From positions 124,001 through 188,000 of the forward strand of contig CAXBOS010000005.1 of the NCBI GenBank assembly GCA_963977415.1: a DNA stretch of 64,000 bases. The letters are read 5' to 3'. The notes under the pieces were generated by a model. That model was not told where the DNA came from. It searched no databases and saw only the letters and a program-made list of their open reading frames with translations. Source of the DNA: Croceimicrobium sp963977415 (lineage in GTDB: Bacteria; Bacteroidota; Bacteroidia; Flavobacteriales; Schleiferiaceae). The translations under genes and the position numbers were made by a program. Shown one piece after another: positions 28,045 to 37,213 of this stretch; within the stretch, counting starts at the first letter, position 1; the number at the start of each line of letters is the position of its first letter.

Positions 28045-28449
28045 CTAATCGGCAATTTTAGAAATCTTGTCTAAATAAAAGCTCGAATCGGCATAAGTGG
28101 TATAGGGTTTAGCACTAGAATTTAGCAACAGTATTTTATCATCTTGCGAAAGCTTAAAGTTGCGCAGAAACATGGAGCGACGCGCTAAATTAATAATTCC
28201 ATCCTCGCTTAAAACGTAAACACCTTTTTCCTTAACAAGCTTGGTACTATCTGTAATTGAACTGTAGCTCAAACTATAATGGCCCGTTTCCCTCAATTCC
28301 AAAGCAATGTATTGATTGCCTTGGGCAAAGGATATTTTACCGCGGTAAAGACCTTGCGCTTTGGCCTGCAATTCTTCTGTTGCAAGCCCATCTGCGCAAG
28401 CAAAAGGAATAAAGCAAATGGCCATAAAAGCCATAAAATAGTGACGCAT
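28045..28449 (-). CDS. small exported NlpE-like protein
   Basis: 134 residues. Signal peptide of about 19 residues (MRHYFMAFMAICFIPFACA); the Cys near the cleavage site has a poor lipobox (PFAC). The mature part (GLYRGKISFAQGNQYIALELRE, then GHYSLSYSS, then KGVYVLSEDGIINL) has the repeated beta-strand pattern of the NlpE N-terminal domain family, small beta-barrel envelope proteins linked to stress sensing. Assignment is by pattern only. It starts 1 base after the glycosyltransferase stop, so it is co-transcribed with the polysaccharide genes. Confidence 0.6.
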   Translation of the reverse strand: MRHYFMAFMAICFIPFACADGLATEELQAKAQGLYRGKISFAQGNQYIALELRETGHYSLSYSSITDSTKLVKEKGVYVLSEDGIINLARRSMFLRNFKLSQDDKILLLNSSAKPYTTYADSSFYLDKISKIAD

Positions 28450-28450
28450 A

Positions 28451-29620
28451 TTAGCTTTTTAACTCGGCTCTTTTAGCTCGTTCCCAAGTAGCTTTTTGTG
28501 AGCCCTTTAGCCAGCGACCAAAACCCGCGAACACGGCGTAATTCATCATTAAGAAATAATACGGAACAAAAAGTAATTTTACTCGTATCGCACGATTCTC
28601 TAAAAACCAACCAATTAAGGCGGTTACATAAAATACCACTTGGGCGTACAATAGGTATTCGTACATCCATGATTGAGCAAAGAGGAAGATATTAAGTATA
28701 AAAATTAGAGGCAACACAAAGGCCGAAATAGACCAGCGCAATACGCGGTGCGAGATATACTGAAAGCTTAGCAAAGGCTGAGGAATGGGAATCAAAATCT
28801 TCCACAAGCGGCTCATGGATTGCCAACCGCCCGCCGCAATACGCACCTTCCTTTTCAGCTCTTCCGTAACGTTATCACTAGCGGTTTCTGCTGCGTAAGA
28901 TTCCGGTTCATAAACTACTCGGTAGCCCTTCTGGCAGATGCGCATGGTTTGCATGAAATCGTCGAGAATAGTGTCTTCTTCTAAATCTTGCACCAATTCG
29001 GAGCGAAAAGAAATTAATTCACCCGCTGCACCAACAATTGTATAAAGCTCGCTATCCCACTTCTTTAAGGCACTTTCGTATTTCCAGTACAAGCCTTCAC
29101 CTGCTGCACTTGCGGTGTCGGCGCCACTACTTAAAACACGTTTCTCGCCGGAAACGGCTCCTACTTTAGGGTCGTCGTAATGACGAACTAAGTTTTTAAT
29201 ACAGTCTTTATTGAGGTAAGTATTAGCATCGCAAAAAACCACAATCGGCGTGTCGATTAAAGTCATGGCACGATTTTCCGCGGCCGCTTTACCCGCACGT
29301 CTATCTTCATGGCTTACCTCTACTCCTGCCGCTTCTTTTAAAATTTGATAGGTATTATCGTTAGAACCATCCGTTACAAAAAGGATGCGCAGTTTATCTT
29401 TAGGGTAATCCAACTCGAGGCTGTTTTTAACCTTTTCCATAATAAAAGACTCCTCGTTAAAAGCCGGTACCACCAGCGTTACTGCAGGCTGATAATTAGG
29501 GTCGAAGCTGCGGTTTTTAACGAAAACCTTTTTAATTTTCACCAAGATGAAAAGCACTATGCCGTATCCCAAGTAAGTATAAAAAACAAGGAGGAGACAA
29601 AACCAAAACCAAAATTCCAT
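28451..29620 (-). CDS. membrane glycosyltransferase, family 2 (processive-type)
   Basis: 389 residues. An N-terminal membrane helix, then a GT-A fold domain (TLVVPAFNEESFI, DGSNDNT, VVFCDANTYLNKDCI with the DAN metal motif, and DDFMQTMRICQKGYRV containing the ED/QxxRW-like segment), then three or four membrane helices at the C-terminus (from RWSISAFVLPLIFIL). This layout is like hyaluronan/cellulose/PNAG-type GT2 enzymes, which add sugars at the inner membrane. It lies in a run of four glycosyltransferases with 1-base gaps or overlaps. Sugar specificity cannot be read from sequence. Confidence 0.88.
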   Translation of the reverse strand: MEFWFWFCLLLVFYTYLGYGIVLFILVKIKKVFVKNRSFDPNYQPAVTLVVPAFNEESFIMEKVKNSLELDYPKDKLRILFVTDGSNDNTYQILKEAAGVEVSHEDRRAGKAAAENRAMTLIDTPIVVFCDANTYLNKDCIKNLVRHYDDPKVGAVSGEKRVLSSGADTASAAGEGLYWKYESALKKWDSELYTIVGAAGELISFRSELVQDLEEDTILDDFMQTMRICQKGYRVVYEPESYAAETASDNVTEELKRKVRIAAGGWQSMSRLWKILIPIPQPLLSFQYISHRVLRWSISAFVLPLIFILNIFLFAQSWMYEYLLYAQVVFYVTALIGWFLENRAIRVKLLFVPYYFLMMNYAVFAGFGRWLKGSQKATWERAKRAELKS

Positions 29621-29621
29621 A

Positions 29622-30464
29622 TTAACTTTTTTGAGATTTCAAATAACTGAATAAACGACCCGAATGGGTTTTAATTCTAAACATAAAGGCATCCCACAAG
29701 CTGCCATCGGTTACAATATTTCGCAAACTGGAGTAAGAGTAACTCGCTTTGCTGCGCATGAATAAGATTTTTCCGTGCTTTTGCATGCGGAATGCAAGGC
29801 CACCATCTTCTCCTCTTCCGATGCCCATTTCATAACCTCCTACGGCATCGATAATCGATTTCTTTAAAGCCATATTACCACCTAAACAATTAAGATGAGG
29901 ACGTTTAGCATGGCGCATTAAAGAATTTACCAAACGGAAATTTTGGTAAACCGACATAAAAGGCGGGTACTTATCATCGAAGGTATAGAAGCAATATTGT
30001 CCGCAAGTGATCACTGCTTTTTGATCCTTTAACAGTGGGTCTACCATGGCATCTACCCAAGTGGGCGGATAAAGGTTATCGCCGTCTGCGCTAAGAATTA
30101 TTTCTCCCTTTGCCTTATTAACCCCAGCTTGACGAGCTTCAGCCCAGCCTGGATTTTCTTCTAAAACCCAATTTACTTCTAGGCGGTCTAAAATTTCTTG
30201 CGTCCTATCGGTAGAGCCATTATTTACCACAATTAGCTCTACTTTTTTATCCGTTACTATTTCCGAAAGACTAGCCAAGCAACCGAAAAGGTAACGCTCT
30301 TCGTTTCTACAAATTAAAACAATGCTTATCTGCGGATTTAGGCTTTGCAATTGCTCGAGCCTACCTGAAACTGCATTCCACCGCTCTTCACTAATATCGT
30401 CGATAGACTTATTAAGTAAAGGAACGATGCGTCGAATAGACTTTACAGGAGAATAATTTGCCAT
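29622..30464 (-). CDS. glycosyltransferase family 2
   Basis: 280 residues with a soluble GT-A domain: ISIVLICRNEERYL, VVNNGSTDRTQEI, AKGEIILSADGDNLYPP (the DGD replaces the common DxD), NCLGGNMALKK and GRGEDGGLAFRMQKHGK, where the acceptor-side acid is expected. Cytoplasmic, transferring a sugar from a nucleotide donor to the growing lipid-linked oligosaccharide. It is preceded and followed by glycosyltransferase genes with 1-base spacers, so translational coupling is likely. Confidence 0.88.
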   Translation of the reverse strand: MANYSPVKSIRRIVPLLNKSIDDISEERWNAVSGRLEQLQSLNPQISIVLICRNEERYLFGCLASLSEIVTDKKVELIVVNNGSTDRTQEILDRLEVNWVLEENPGWAEARQAGVNKAKGEIILSADGDNLYPPTWVDAMVDPLLKDQKAVITCGQYCFYTFDDKYPPFMSVYQNFRLVNSLMRHAKRPHLNCLGGNMALKKSIIDAVGGYEMGIGRGEDGGLAFRMQKHGKILFMRSKASYSYSSLRNIVTDGSLWDAFMFRIKTHSGRLFSYLKSQKS

Positions 30465-30465
30465 A

Positions 30466-31602
30466 TTAATGTGCTCCGTATTTTTGATAAAGTTCTAACA
30501 CACCTTGAGCGGTATGTTCCCAACTAAATTCGGCACTGCGTTTTATGCCCAGCTCCGCTAATTTATTTCTTAACCCTTCTTGCGAAAGCAATTTATGCAT
30601 GGCTTCTACAATTAAATCGGGGTCACTTACATTTACCTTTAAGGCTGCCTCTCCTGCCACTTCGGGTAAGCTACTTTTATCGCCCGTTACCACGGGAGTA
30701 CCGCAAGCCATTGCCTCTAGAAGAGGAATACCAAAGCTTTCTCTTAAACTGGTGTATAGAAAAACATCTGCCAAATTAATTAATGCTGGTAACTCGGTAT
30801 TTAAAATATAGCCCGTAAAGTGAATGTGCTCAAAATACTCTTCTAAGCCATCTTTAGCCAAGTACTGTTTAATAACTTGTGGATCTAAATCGCCAATAAC
30901 TAATTTATGCTCTGTGCCATAGGCCTTGCAATATCGAGCGAAAGCACGAATGGTATTAGGCGTATTTTTCTTGGGGTCGGTATTCCCTAAAAACATAAAA
31001 AACTTGGCAGGGAGTTTATATTTAGACCGAATTTCTTCTAAATATTTCTCATCCTTAATTGGCTTAAAATGAGGGCTTACTCCATTGTAAATAACTTTTA
31101 CTTTATCATCGCTTGCCAAGCCCATTTCTTTGAAACGTACTTTTTCAGAATGTGAAACGGTAATGATTAAGTCTGCACTTTTACACAGCTTACGCACTAC
31201 CATACGACGATACAGGTTACCAAACTTTTGGTAAGAAGAATAACCTTTCGCGGTAAGCGGATTCGTTTCTAAGTATATTAAATCGTGAATAGTTACGATA
31301 AGAGGTACAGGACAATTTATGGGTGCTGTATTGGAAGTACAATGCAATATATCTAATCTGAGTTCTTTAGCTTTTTGAGGTAGGTAAATTTGCTCCCACA
31401 GTGGGTAAGCTCCGCCAAAAACGAAAATCTTAAAATTGGGTGTTTCCTCAATAACTTTGTTATCGGGACCATCATTTATAAAGATGAAATACTGATTACT
31501 CTTATCAATTTTTTGCAAAAAACGAATCTGCTCCAGCACAACAAAGTCCATCCCATGCTTTTTCTCTCTAAATATTCTTTGGGCCTCAATACCGATCCGC
31601 AT
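30466..31602 (-). CDS. glycosyltransferase family 4 (GT-B)
   Basis: About 378 residues. GT-B fold: an N-terminal acceptor domain with DILHCTSNTAPINCPVPLIV and HDLIYLETNP, then KVIYNGVSPHFKP, KFFMFLGNTDPKKNT in the hinge/nucleotide half, and the family signature RESFGIPLLEAMACGTPVV (E-x7-E, nucleotide-sugar contacts). It resembles mannosyl/rhamnosyl-type transferases of polysaccharide loci. The ATG at 31602 is favoured over a GTG 6 bases upstream; either way the start lies inside the 3' end of the preceding glycosyltransferase gene. Confidence 0.88.
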   Translation of the reverse strand: MRIGIEAQRIFREKKHGMDFVVLEQIRFLQKIDKSNQYFIFINDGPDNKVIEETPNFKIFVFGGAYPLWEQIYLPQKAKELRLDILHCTSNTAPINCPVPLIVTIHDLIYLETNPLTAKGYSSYQKFGNLYRRMVVRKLCKSADLIITVSHSEKVRFKEMGLASDDKVKVIYNGVSPHFKPIKDEKYLEEIRSKYKLPAKFFMFLGNTDPKKNTPNTIRAFARYCKAYGTEHKLVIGDLDPQVIKQYLAKDGLEEYFEHIHFTGYILNTELPALINLADVFLYTSLRESFGIPLLEAMACGTPVVTGDKSSLPEVAGEAALKVNVSDPDLIVEAMHKLLSQEGLRNKLAELGIKRSAEFSWEHTAQGVLELYQKYGAH

Positions 31603-32491
31603 GTGCACTAGATTTATGGGTTAAATTATATACATAGCCTCGCCAAAAAGCCTTTGCTTGTTGCGTTTCCCCTTTAAGGAGAAAGCTCAAAATGTTTTTG
31701 GGGAGGGCAATAAAGCTATAGTAAAGGTAATTCAAAACACGCGTTTTGGCATCGTAATTACGACGCGCAAAAAGCAAACGATTGCGATTAACATAGTAGG
31801 TTTTAAATGGAGAATTTCTTCCGGTAGAAACCGATTCCTTATGCCATAAAAAAGTAGGGCCATAATACCAAATATCGAATCCCGCCTGACGGATTCTTTC
31901 GCACCAATCTAACTCTTCATAGTATAAAAAGTAGTCTTCTCGCATGGGGCCTACAATATCTAAAACCTTCCGCGGCACCAACATGGCAGCGCCGTGGGTA
32001 AAGGGTGTTTTACGGATATCATTATACTGCCCTTGGTCTTTTTCCCTAAACCCCACGCCGAAGCTTCGAATAGTAACTTTATTCATCTCGGTTGAACCGG
32101 CATACTGAATAAGATCTGGCTCATCATGGTAGATTATTCGGGGACTAAGCGCGCCAAGATTACTAGCACTATCAACAAAAGGGACTAATTCGTTTAAGAA
32201 ATCAGGTGGAAGCTCGGTATCATTATTTACCAAAAAGATGTATTCTCCTTCGCATAAATCCAGTCCGATATTATTTCCACCCGCAAAACCAAGATTTTCA
32301 TTACTGCGTAAAAACTTGACTTTTGGGAAGACTTTTACATCTTCCTCAAGGCTACTGGCTGCTGAGCCGTTATCAACCACAATACATTCCCAGTCTTGGT
32401 TTTCTAATTTTACCAAGCTATTCAGTAAATCCAGGGTAATATCGGGCTGATTAAAATTAACGGTTAAAAAGGATATCTTAGGCTGGGCCAA
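31586..32491 (-). CDS. glycosyltransferase family 2 (rhamnosyltransferase-like)
   Basis: 301 residues with the WbbL/rhamnosyltransferase-type layout: ISFLTVNFNQPDITLDLL, CIVVDNGSAASS, NENLGFAGGNNIGL, IFLVNNDTELPPDF (NND replaces DxD), FTHGAAMLVPRKV and YYEELDWCERIRQAGF. TTG at 32491 is the only start near the conserved beginning of the domain. First gene of the minus-strand glycosyltransferase operon (32491 down to 28045), divergent from an exported-protein gene. Confidence 0.86.
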   Translation of the reverse strand: MAQPKISFLTVNFNQPDITLDLLNSLVKLENQDWECIVVDNGSAASSLEEDVKVFPKVKFLRSNENLGFAGGNNIGLDLCEGEYIFLVNNDTELPPDFLNELVPFVDSASNLGALSPRIIYHDEPDLIQYAGSTEMNKVTIRSFGVGFREKDQGQYNDIRKTPFTHGAAMLVPRKVLDIVGPMREDYFLYYEELDWCERIRQAGFDIWYYGPTFLWHKESVSTGRNSPFKTYYVNRNRLLFARRNYDAKTRVLNYLYYSFIALPKNILSFLLKGETQQAKAFWRGYVYNLTHKSSAHADRY

Positions 32492-32562
32492 AGTAAATTG
32501 TTGTTGGTTAATGTCTTCAAAAATAAATCCTTTCTTCTTGGATACAAGCGATACTTAGTACT

Positions 32563-32570
32563 TAAATTTG
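32563..32570 (+). promoter_or_regulatory. TAnnTTTG (-7) promoter with -33 TTG
   Basis: TAAATTTG lies 7 bases before the ATG at 32578, with a TTG at 32538-32540 and a 22-base spacer. This is the best complete Bacteroidota-type promoter in the window, and the 5' leader is very short. Confidence 0.65.
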
Positions 32571-32577
32571 TGACACT

Positions 32578-33471
32578 ATGAATTTACGGAATATTTTTGC
32601 GCTTTACCTTGTTTTCACTTCATTATTTGGCTTTAGTCAAATAAGAGAAAGTGAGGCTCTTCCAATTTTTAACCCTGTGCCTTATTTCAGTATTTCGGAT
32701 AGTATTTCGGGGTGGAGCTACAGCTCAGATGGACAATGGATTGAATGGCCTAACATAATTCCGCCCATTGGGATTTCGCGCAATGAAGATTTTTACAAAG
32801 CCAAACACAATTTGTTTGGAATTGACAATATAAAATCACTCTCCGCTTACCATGTTAAATATGGTAAGGACACGCTGATTTGTCTCGTTAAAGTATTTCA
32901 AAATGGAGAGTATAAGTATCCCGCCCGAAAAAGAGGTTGGGATAGTTATTTAGATGCCTATTACTGTATGCTGTATTACAAAGACCTAAAAAAGGCCTTA
33001 AACTTCTTTGAAGAAAAAAACGATGAGGAGGTATATGTGCTGCGTATTAAAACCTTAGACAGCAAACTACTTAAGGACATTAAAGAGAAAGATATTGTTG
33101 AGGACATTATCGCAAATTCCATCGTGAAACCCAACTACGATCGCAATTTAGTATTGACCCTTCAAAATAATAAAAAGGAAAAAACATTACACTTTCATTT
33201 TAGTAACCTACATGAAATTTTTAATGATGTTGAAGGGGTACGTCAGCCATTTTCCCGCAGCGGACGCTCGGTCTATGGTTCCGTGAACTTGTTTAATTAT
33301 CTTTACTTCTCTGTGGAAAAGGCTAAGTTTTTTGAAATTCTTAAATTAAAAGAGGCCTTAATGAAAGCCGAAATTGATCTACAGGCTGAAGCGCCCCTAG
33401 AGGATAATTTAGATTGGGACAATACGGACAGTGAGAATGCAGAGGAAGACGAGGATGATGGTAGCGACTAA
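32578..33471 (+). CDS. exported protein of unknown function with acidic tail
   Basis: 297 residues. A signal peptide (1-20, ends FGFSQ) then a mixed domain I do not recognise (GWSYSSDGQWIEWPNIIPP; YPARKRGWDSYLDAYY). The last about 20 residues are strongly acidic (NTDSENAEEDEDDGSD). It lies 11 bases upstream of the O-antigen ligase-like gene on the same strand, so it is probably co-transcribed with it and may serve polymer assembly or export. No catalytic motif seen. Confidence 0.75.
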   Translation: MNLRNIFALYLVFTSLFGFSQIRESEALPIFNPVPYFSISDSISGWSYSSDGQWIEWPNIIPPIGISRNEDFYKAKHNLFGIDNIKSLSAYHVKYGKDTLICLVKVFQNGEYKYPARKRGWDSYLDAYYCMLYYKDLKKALNFFEEKNDEEVYVLRIKTLDSKLLKDIKEKDIVEDIIANSIVKPNYDRNLVLTLQNNKKEKTLHFHFSNLHEIFNDVEGVRQPFSRSGRSVYGSVNLFNYLYFSVEKAKFFEILKLKEALMKAEIDLQAEAPLEDNLDWDNTDSENAEEDEDDGSD

Positions 33472-33482
33472 TTTCTCCTGGT

Positions 33483-34952
33483 ATGAAATTTAGCATCCCC
33501 GAAAGCATACAGCCTTATCTTAAATACCTCTACGCCGTAATTTTCGCGGTTATAGCGGGTACGCTTATAGCGAAGAAAGGAATTGTAATTGCTGCCGTTT
33601 TCCTCATTATCCCAGTGGTCATTTTATATTTTGCTAAGTTCTTTGAGAACCCGAAAATTGGCCTATGGTCGGCCATGGTGATTGCTTATATAATTCCAAC
33701 TTTTGGTCGCTACGCGCCTTTTCAAGCGCCATTAGGACTTGGAGTGGATTTCTTTTTAGTGATGTCCCTAATTGTAATGCTCTTCAAGTTTTGGAAAAAA
33801 GTAGACTTTTCGGGGGCTTATAATATTGTTAATTTCTTAATGATACTTTGGATGGCTTTTATCGTTCTAGAGATCGCCAATCCACTTGCCTACTCTGCCG
33901 CCGCTTGGTTTTATGCTATGCGGGGTATTGCCCTTTATCAGCTCCTAATTATTACGCTCTGTTTCGTGTTGGTACGCGATCGAAAAGACTGGTACACCTT
34001 TGTTAATTTATGGATGTGGTTTTCGCTCGTCGCTGCACTTTGGGGATTAAAGCAAAAGCTTTTTGGGGTAGACCGTTTTGAGCAAGCTTGGCTCGATCAA
34101 GGAGCTGCCACCACCCATTTACTTTTTGGCAAGCTGCGTATTTTTGGGAACTTTACCGATGCAGGGATGTACGGCGCAGGTATGGGGCATACCGCTATTT
34201 CAGCGGGCATACTCTTCTTAGGACCTTTCAGTCTGCGTAAACGCGCCTTTTATCTTACGGTAGCCTTAGCCTGTGCCTATGCTATGCTAATTAGTGGTAC
34301 TCGCGGAGCTTTAGCCGTACCAGGCGCGGGAGGAATTCTGTACTTGATTATGATTCGTAATAAGCGTATTCTCATTGCCGGTGCCACCATTATGATTAGT
34401 GTTTTTTCTTTTTTAAAATTCACAACTATTGGTTCTGGAAACTACGATATTCAGCGTTTTAGAACGGCCTTAGATTCCGATGATCCCAGTTTAAACGTGC
34501 GCCTTCAAAATAGAGAAATGCTTAGTATCTATTTAGCCAATAAGCCTATTGGTACCGGAGTAGGTACGGCTGGTGTTTGGGGAGAACGTTTTTCCCCTGG
34601 TACCTGGATGGCGAGCTTTCCAACCGATGGATTGTTTACCCGTATTCGCGCCGAAACGGGAAGAGTGGGACATACTATTTATGTCTACAGTTGGCTCTTT
34701 ATTTTAGGATATGGCATATGGCGCACTTGGCAATACAAAGACAAAGAGAGGCAGTACATTGCTATGGCCTCCCTTTCGGGCTACGCCGGTATATTAGCGG
34801 CTAGTTATGGTAACGAGGTTATGACCCAAATGCCAGAGCATTTTACCACATTTATTCCATTAACCTTTGTTTTCACTATGAAGTATTGGAATCCTGATAA
34901 GGATGGGGATTTTGATATGCCTGCAGAACAAAAAGGAAACTTTTTTAAATAA
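33483..34952 (+). CDS. O-antigen ligase/Wzy-like polymerase membrane protein
   Basis: 489 residues with about 11-12 membrane spans and a longer external loop (about 290-400, containing TIGSGNYDIQRFRTALDSDD and GVGTAGVWGERF). This matches the O-antigen ligase (PF04932)/Wzy superfamily, including the conserved small-residue stretch LISGTRGALAVPGAGG before a late helix. In a Wzx/Wzy locus it most likely polymerises lipid-linked repeat units on the periplasmic face. Ligase activity cannot be excluded. Its 3' end overlaps the convergent chain-length gene by 8 bases. Confidence 0.82.
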   Translation: MKFSIPESIQPYLKYLYAVIFAVIAGTLIAKKGIVIAAVFLIIPVVILYFAKFFENPKIGLWSAMVIAYIIPTFGRYAPFQAPLGLGVDFFLVMSLIVMLFKFWKKVDFSGAYNIVNFLMILWMAFIVLEIANPLAYSAAAWFYAMRGIALYQLLIITLCFVLVRDRKDWYTFVNLWMWFSLVAALWGLKQKLFGVDRFEQAWLDQGAATTHLLFGKLRIFGNFTDAGMYGAGMGHTAISAGILFLGPFSLRKRAFYLTVALACAYAMLISGTRGALAVPGAGGILYLIMIRNKRILIAGATIMISVFSFLKFTTIGSGNYDIQRFRTALDSDDPSLNVRLQNREMLSIYLANKPIGTGVGTAGVWGERFSPGTWMASFPTDGLFTRIRAETGRVGHTIYVYSWLFILGYGIWRTWQYKDKERQYIAMASLSGYAGILAASYGNEVMTQMPEHFTTFIPLTFVFTMKYWNPDKDGDFDMPAEQKGNFFK

Positions 34953-37209
34953 TAAAGTCTTCTTCTTTAGCTTTAGACTTTGCATCTTTTCTTTTTTTGC
35001 CTTTAGGATTAGCCGCACGAAGCTGCATGCTAAGCAATCGTTTTAAGAACACCCTTAGAAGAGAACGATCCTTCTCAATTTCTCCTAAAACAGAAACCAT
35101 ATAATCAGGTTCCACAGCATTAAGCATTAAACCGGGCTTGAACTGAAGAGTTTCCATAAAATCCTCGAGCACCGTTTTATCGGCTCTATTCCAATTTCTA
35201 AACGCACCAGTAATACATAGTCCAGCTGAGAATTGCTCCAATAAGTTTAAAGGATAAGGATTAACGAGAATAGGCTGAATAATTAGGAAACAATAGTCAT
35301 AGAGACCAGGATCATAACCAATAGGGATTAACTCACTGAGATGCTCAGAATTAACAAAACGCTTATCCGAATCGTATTTAAGGTAATCATAATAAGGTGT
35401 TTCGCCTTCCGGCAGATCCTTATAGCCGAGCACTAAAACTCTAAAATTGAGACTTACCAGTTCATTAGCGATAACATGAGTAGTGAGCAATTTACCATCA
35501 CCCGGGCGGGTACTAAAAACAAGTAGATTTTTACAAACCTGTCCTACTTTAGGATTCCCTTTCTTACGGCTTTCTAAACGAATGTTTTGGGTAATAAGCG
35601 CCGCCGCTTTATCATGAAGCCATTCAAAGTCAATATTCTTCACTTCACTACGCGTGGTAAGGTCGGGATAGGCACCTAATAATTTCAGTCCCGTGAGCTC
35701 CTCGCCCCTTTCAGGTGTGCGGATGGAAGAATCTAGTAGTTCCTTTACTATTATAAATAGGAAGGGCACAATAAAGCCAATCACACCCGCGACTACAACT
35801 AGAAGCATAGCTTTGGATGGACTGGGAGTGTGTGGAAAAGGTGGCGGAGAAGTCACTACTAATCCTCCTGAAGATACCAATTCACTCTTTTGACGCAGTA
35901 AAGCTTGGTTTAAACTATTGAGAAGCTCGAGATAATTGGATTCTTTAATATTTATATCTCTTTCTAAACGGGCAAACTGGGAGCCTAATGGTGCATAGAG
36001 ATCATATTGATCTTTAAAATATTGTTTTCGATCGGCAAAAACCGCAACTCTCGCATTAGTTTCATCGAGCGCAAGCGTATACTTTAACCATTCGCCGATG
36101 ATAGTTGAAATCTCAATACCATCAGTAGTGCGGCTATATTGATAACGTTGCATCAGCTGGTTACGCACTTCATCTTCTAAGCGGCTCGCTTTGGCTCTTA
36201 ATAAATTCAACAAGTCTGGATCGTTAAGATAGGTTTCCATCTCGGCGATCTGAGAACGCAAATCAATTAGTTCCTTCTTTTTCACCAGAATGGCATTCCC
36301 CAAGGTGATCATTACATTATTAAGGGAAAGTTGGGTTTCAAGCTTCGCAATAACTGCTTCAGCGGCGCGTTTTTTTGCAAGTTCTTTTTGAAACTCATCT
36401 TCCATCTTTTCTTTTTCGATGGTTAGGTTTCGGGTTTGCTCCTCGTAGTTAATGATGCGATACTTAATGCGGAAATCCTGTAAAGTGGCCTCTGCTTCAT
36501 TCAATATTTCCGTTGCTTCATCTACCTTTTCCTGAAAATAGCCCACCACATCATCACTTTGCCCCGTTTTTATAGTCGCTAGGTTATTGGTGAAAACCTC
36601 TGTTAAAATGAGAAGGGTATTTTGGGTAATTCCTGGATCATTTGAGGCATAGAAAAGCTTTATTAAATCCGAACTTTGCACTCTTCTTACCCCAACATTG
36701 GCGATTCTCTGGTAACTATAAGGAGAGTTACTATTTTCAAAAGTCAGTTTTACCCGCTCATCATTAAAGTGGATCTGACGATAATTTCGGATGCGACGGA
36801 GGGTATTTTCTACAGAATATGGATCGAGCAAAATTTTCTCTAAACTATCGGGCATTTTATAGCGAAAGTGGCCATAGTTTTCCGCGTTGATATAGGCCGG
36901 ACTAGCACTATCCAACATCATATGTTGCACCAAAAGACGCATCCCTACTTCTTCTAAAGTTTGGCGTGATTTGATAATGTTAATTAAGTTGTCGTATTCG
37001 GTACTCGTAGTAAAATAGTCAACTTTAGTATTGTCAACCGCTTCGATATTTAAACCTGAAGCAATACCCGTGAAAATTTCCATTTCCGATTCATAGGACT
37101 TTGGTAAGTTTCGGGTACTCATATAGGTCACTACCACCAGCGTTAGGGCACAGAGTAGGAATAGATTTAAGTTTCTATTCAGTAGCCTAAAAAACTGCAG
37201 TAATGACAT
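34945..37209 (-). CDS. Wzc/GumC-like chain-length and export protein with degenerate kinase domain
   Basis: 754 residues. A short cytoplasmic start, membrane helix 1 (about 17-33), a long periplasmic Wzz/coiled-coil region (about 35-470), helix 2 (about 475-500; VVVAGVIGFIVPFLFII), and a cytoplasmic C-terminal region shaped like a BY-kinase/ParA-type ATPase. The expected P-loop (PGxGKS/T) reads STRPGDGKLLTTH near residue 566: the Ser/Thr after Lys is Leu. The Walker A' acidic motif reads VLVLGYKD. There is no terminal tyrosine cluster; the tail is lysine-rich (KGKKRKDAKSKAK). It probably controls chain length and export, without kinase activity. It lies four bases upstream of the site where the tolC-like gene ends. 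Confidence 0.85.
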   Translation of the reverse strand: MSLLQFFRLLNRNLNLFLLCALTLVVVTYMSTRNLPKSYESEMEIFTGIASGLNIEAVDNTKVDYFTTSTEYDNLINIIKSRQTLEEVGMRLLVQHMMLDSASPAYINAENYGHFRYKMPDSLEKILLDPYSVENTLRRIRNYRQIHFNDERVKLTFENSNSPYSYQRIANVGVRRVQSSDLIKLFYASNDPGITQNTLLILTEVFTNNLATIKTGQSDDVVGYFQEKVDEATEILNEAEATLQDFRIKYRIINYEEQTRNLTIEKEKMEDEFQKELAKKRAAEAVIAKLETQLSLNNVMITLGNAILVKKKELIDLRSQIAEMETYLNDPDLLNLLRAKASRLEDEVRNQLMQRYQYSRTTDGIEISTIIGEWLKYTLALDETNARVAVFADRKQYFKDQYDLYAPLGSQFARLERDINIKESNYLELLNSLNQALLRQKSELVSSGGLVVTSPPPFPHTPSPSKAMLLVVVAGVIGFIVPFLFIIVKELLDSSIRTPERGEELTGLKLLGAYPDLTTRSEVKNIDFEWLHDKAAALITQNIRLESRKKGNPKVGQVCKNLLVFSTRPGDGKLLTTHVIANELVSLNFRVLVLGYKDLPEGETPYYDYLKYDSDKRFVNSEHLSELIPIGYDPGLYDYCFLIIQPILVNPYPLNLLEQFSAGLCITGAFRNWNRADKTVLEDFMETLQFKPGLMLNAVEPDYMVSVLGEIEKDRSLLRVFLKRLLSMQLRAANPKGKKRKDAKSKAKEEDFII

Positions 37210-37213
37210 TTAC

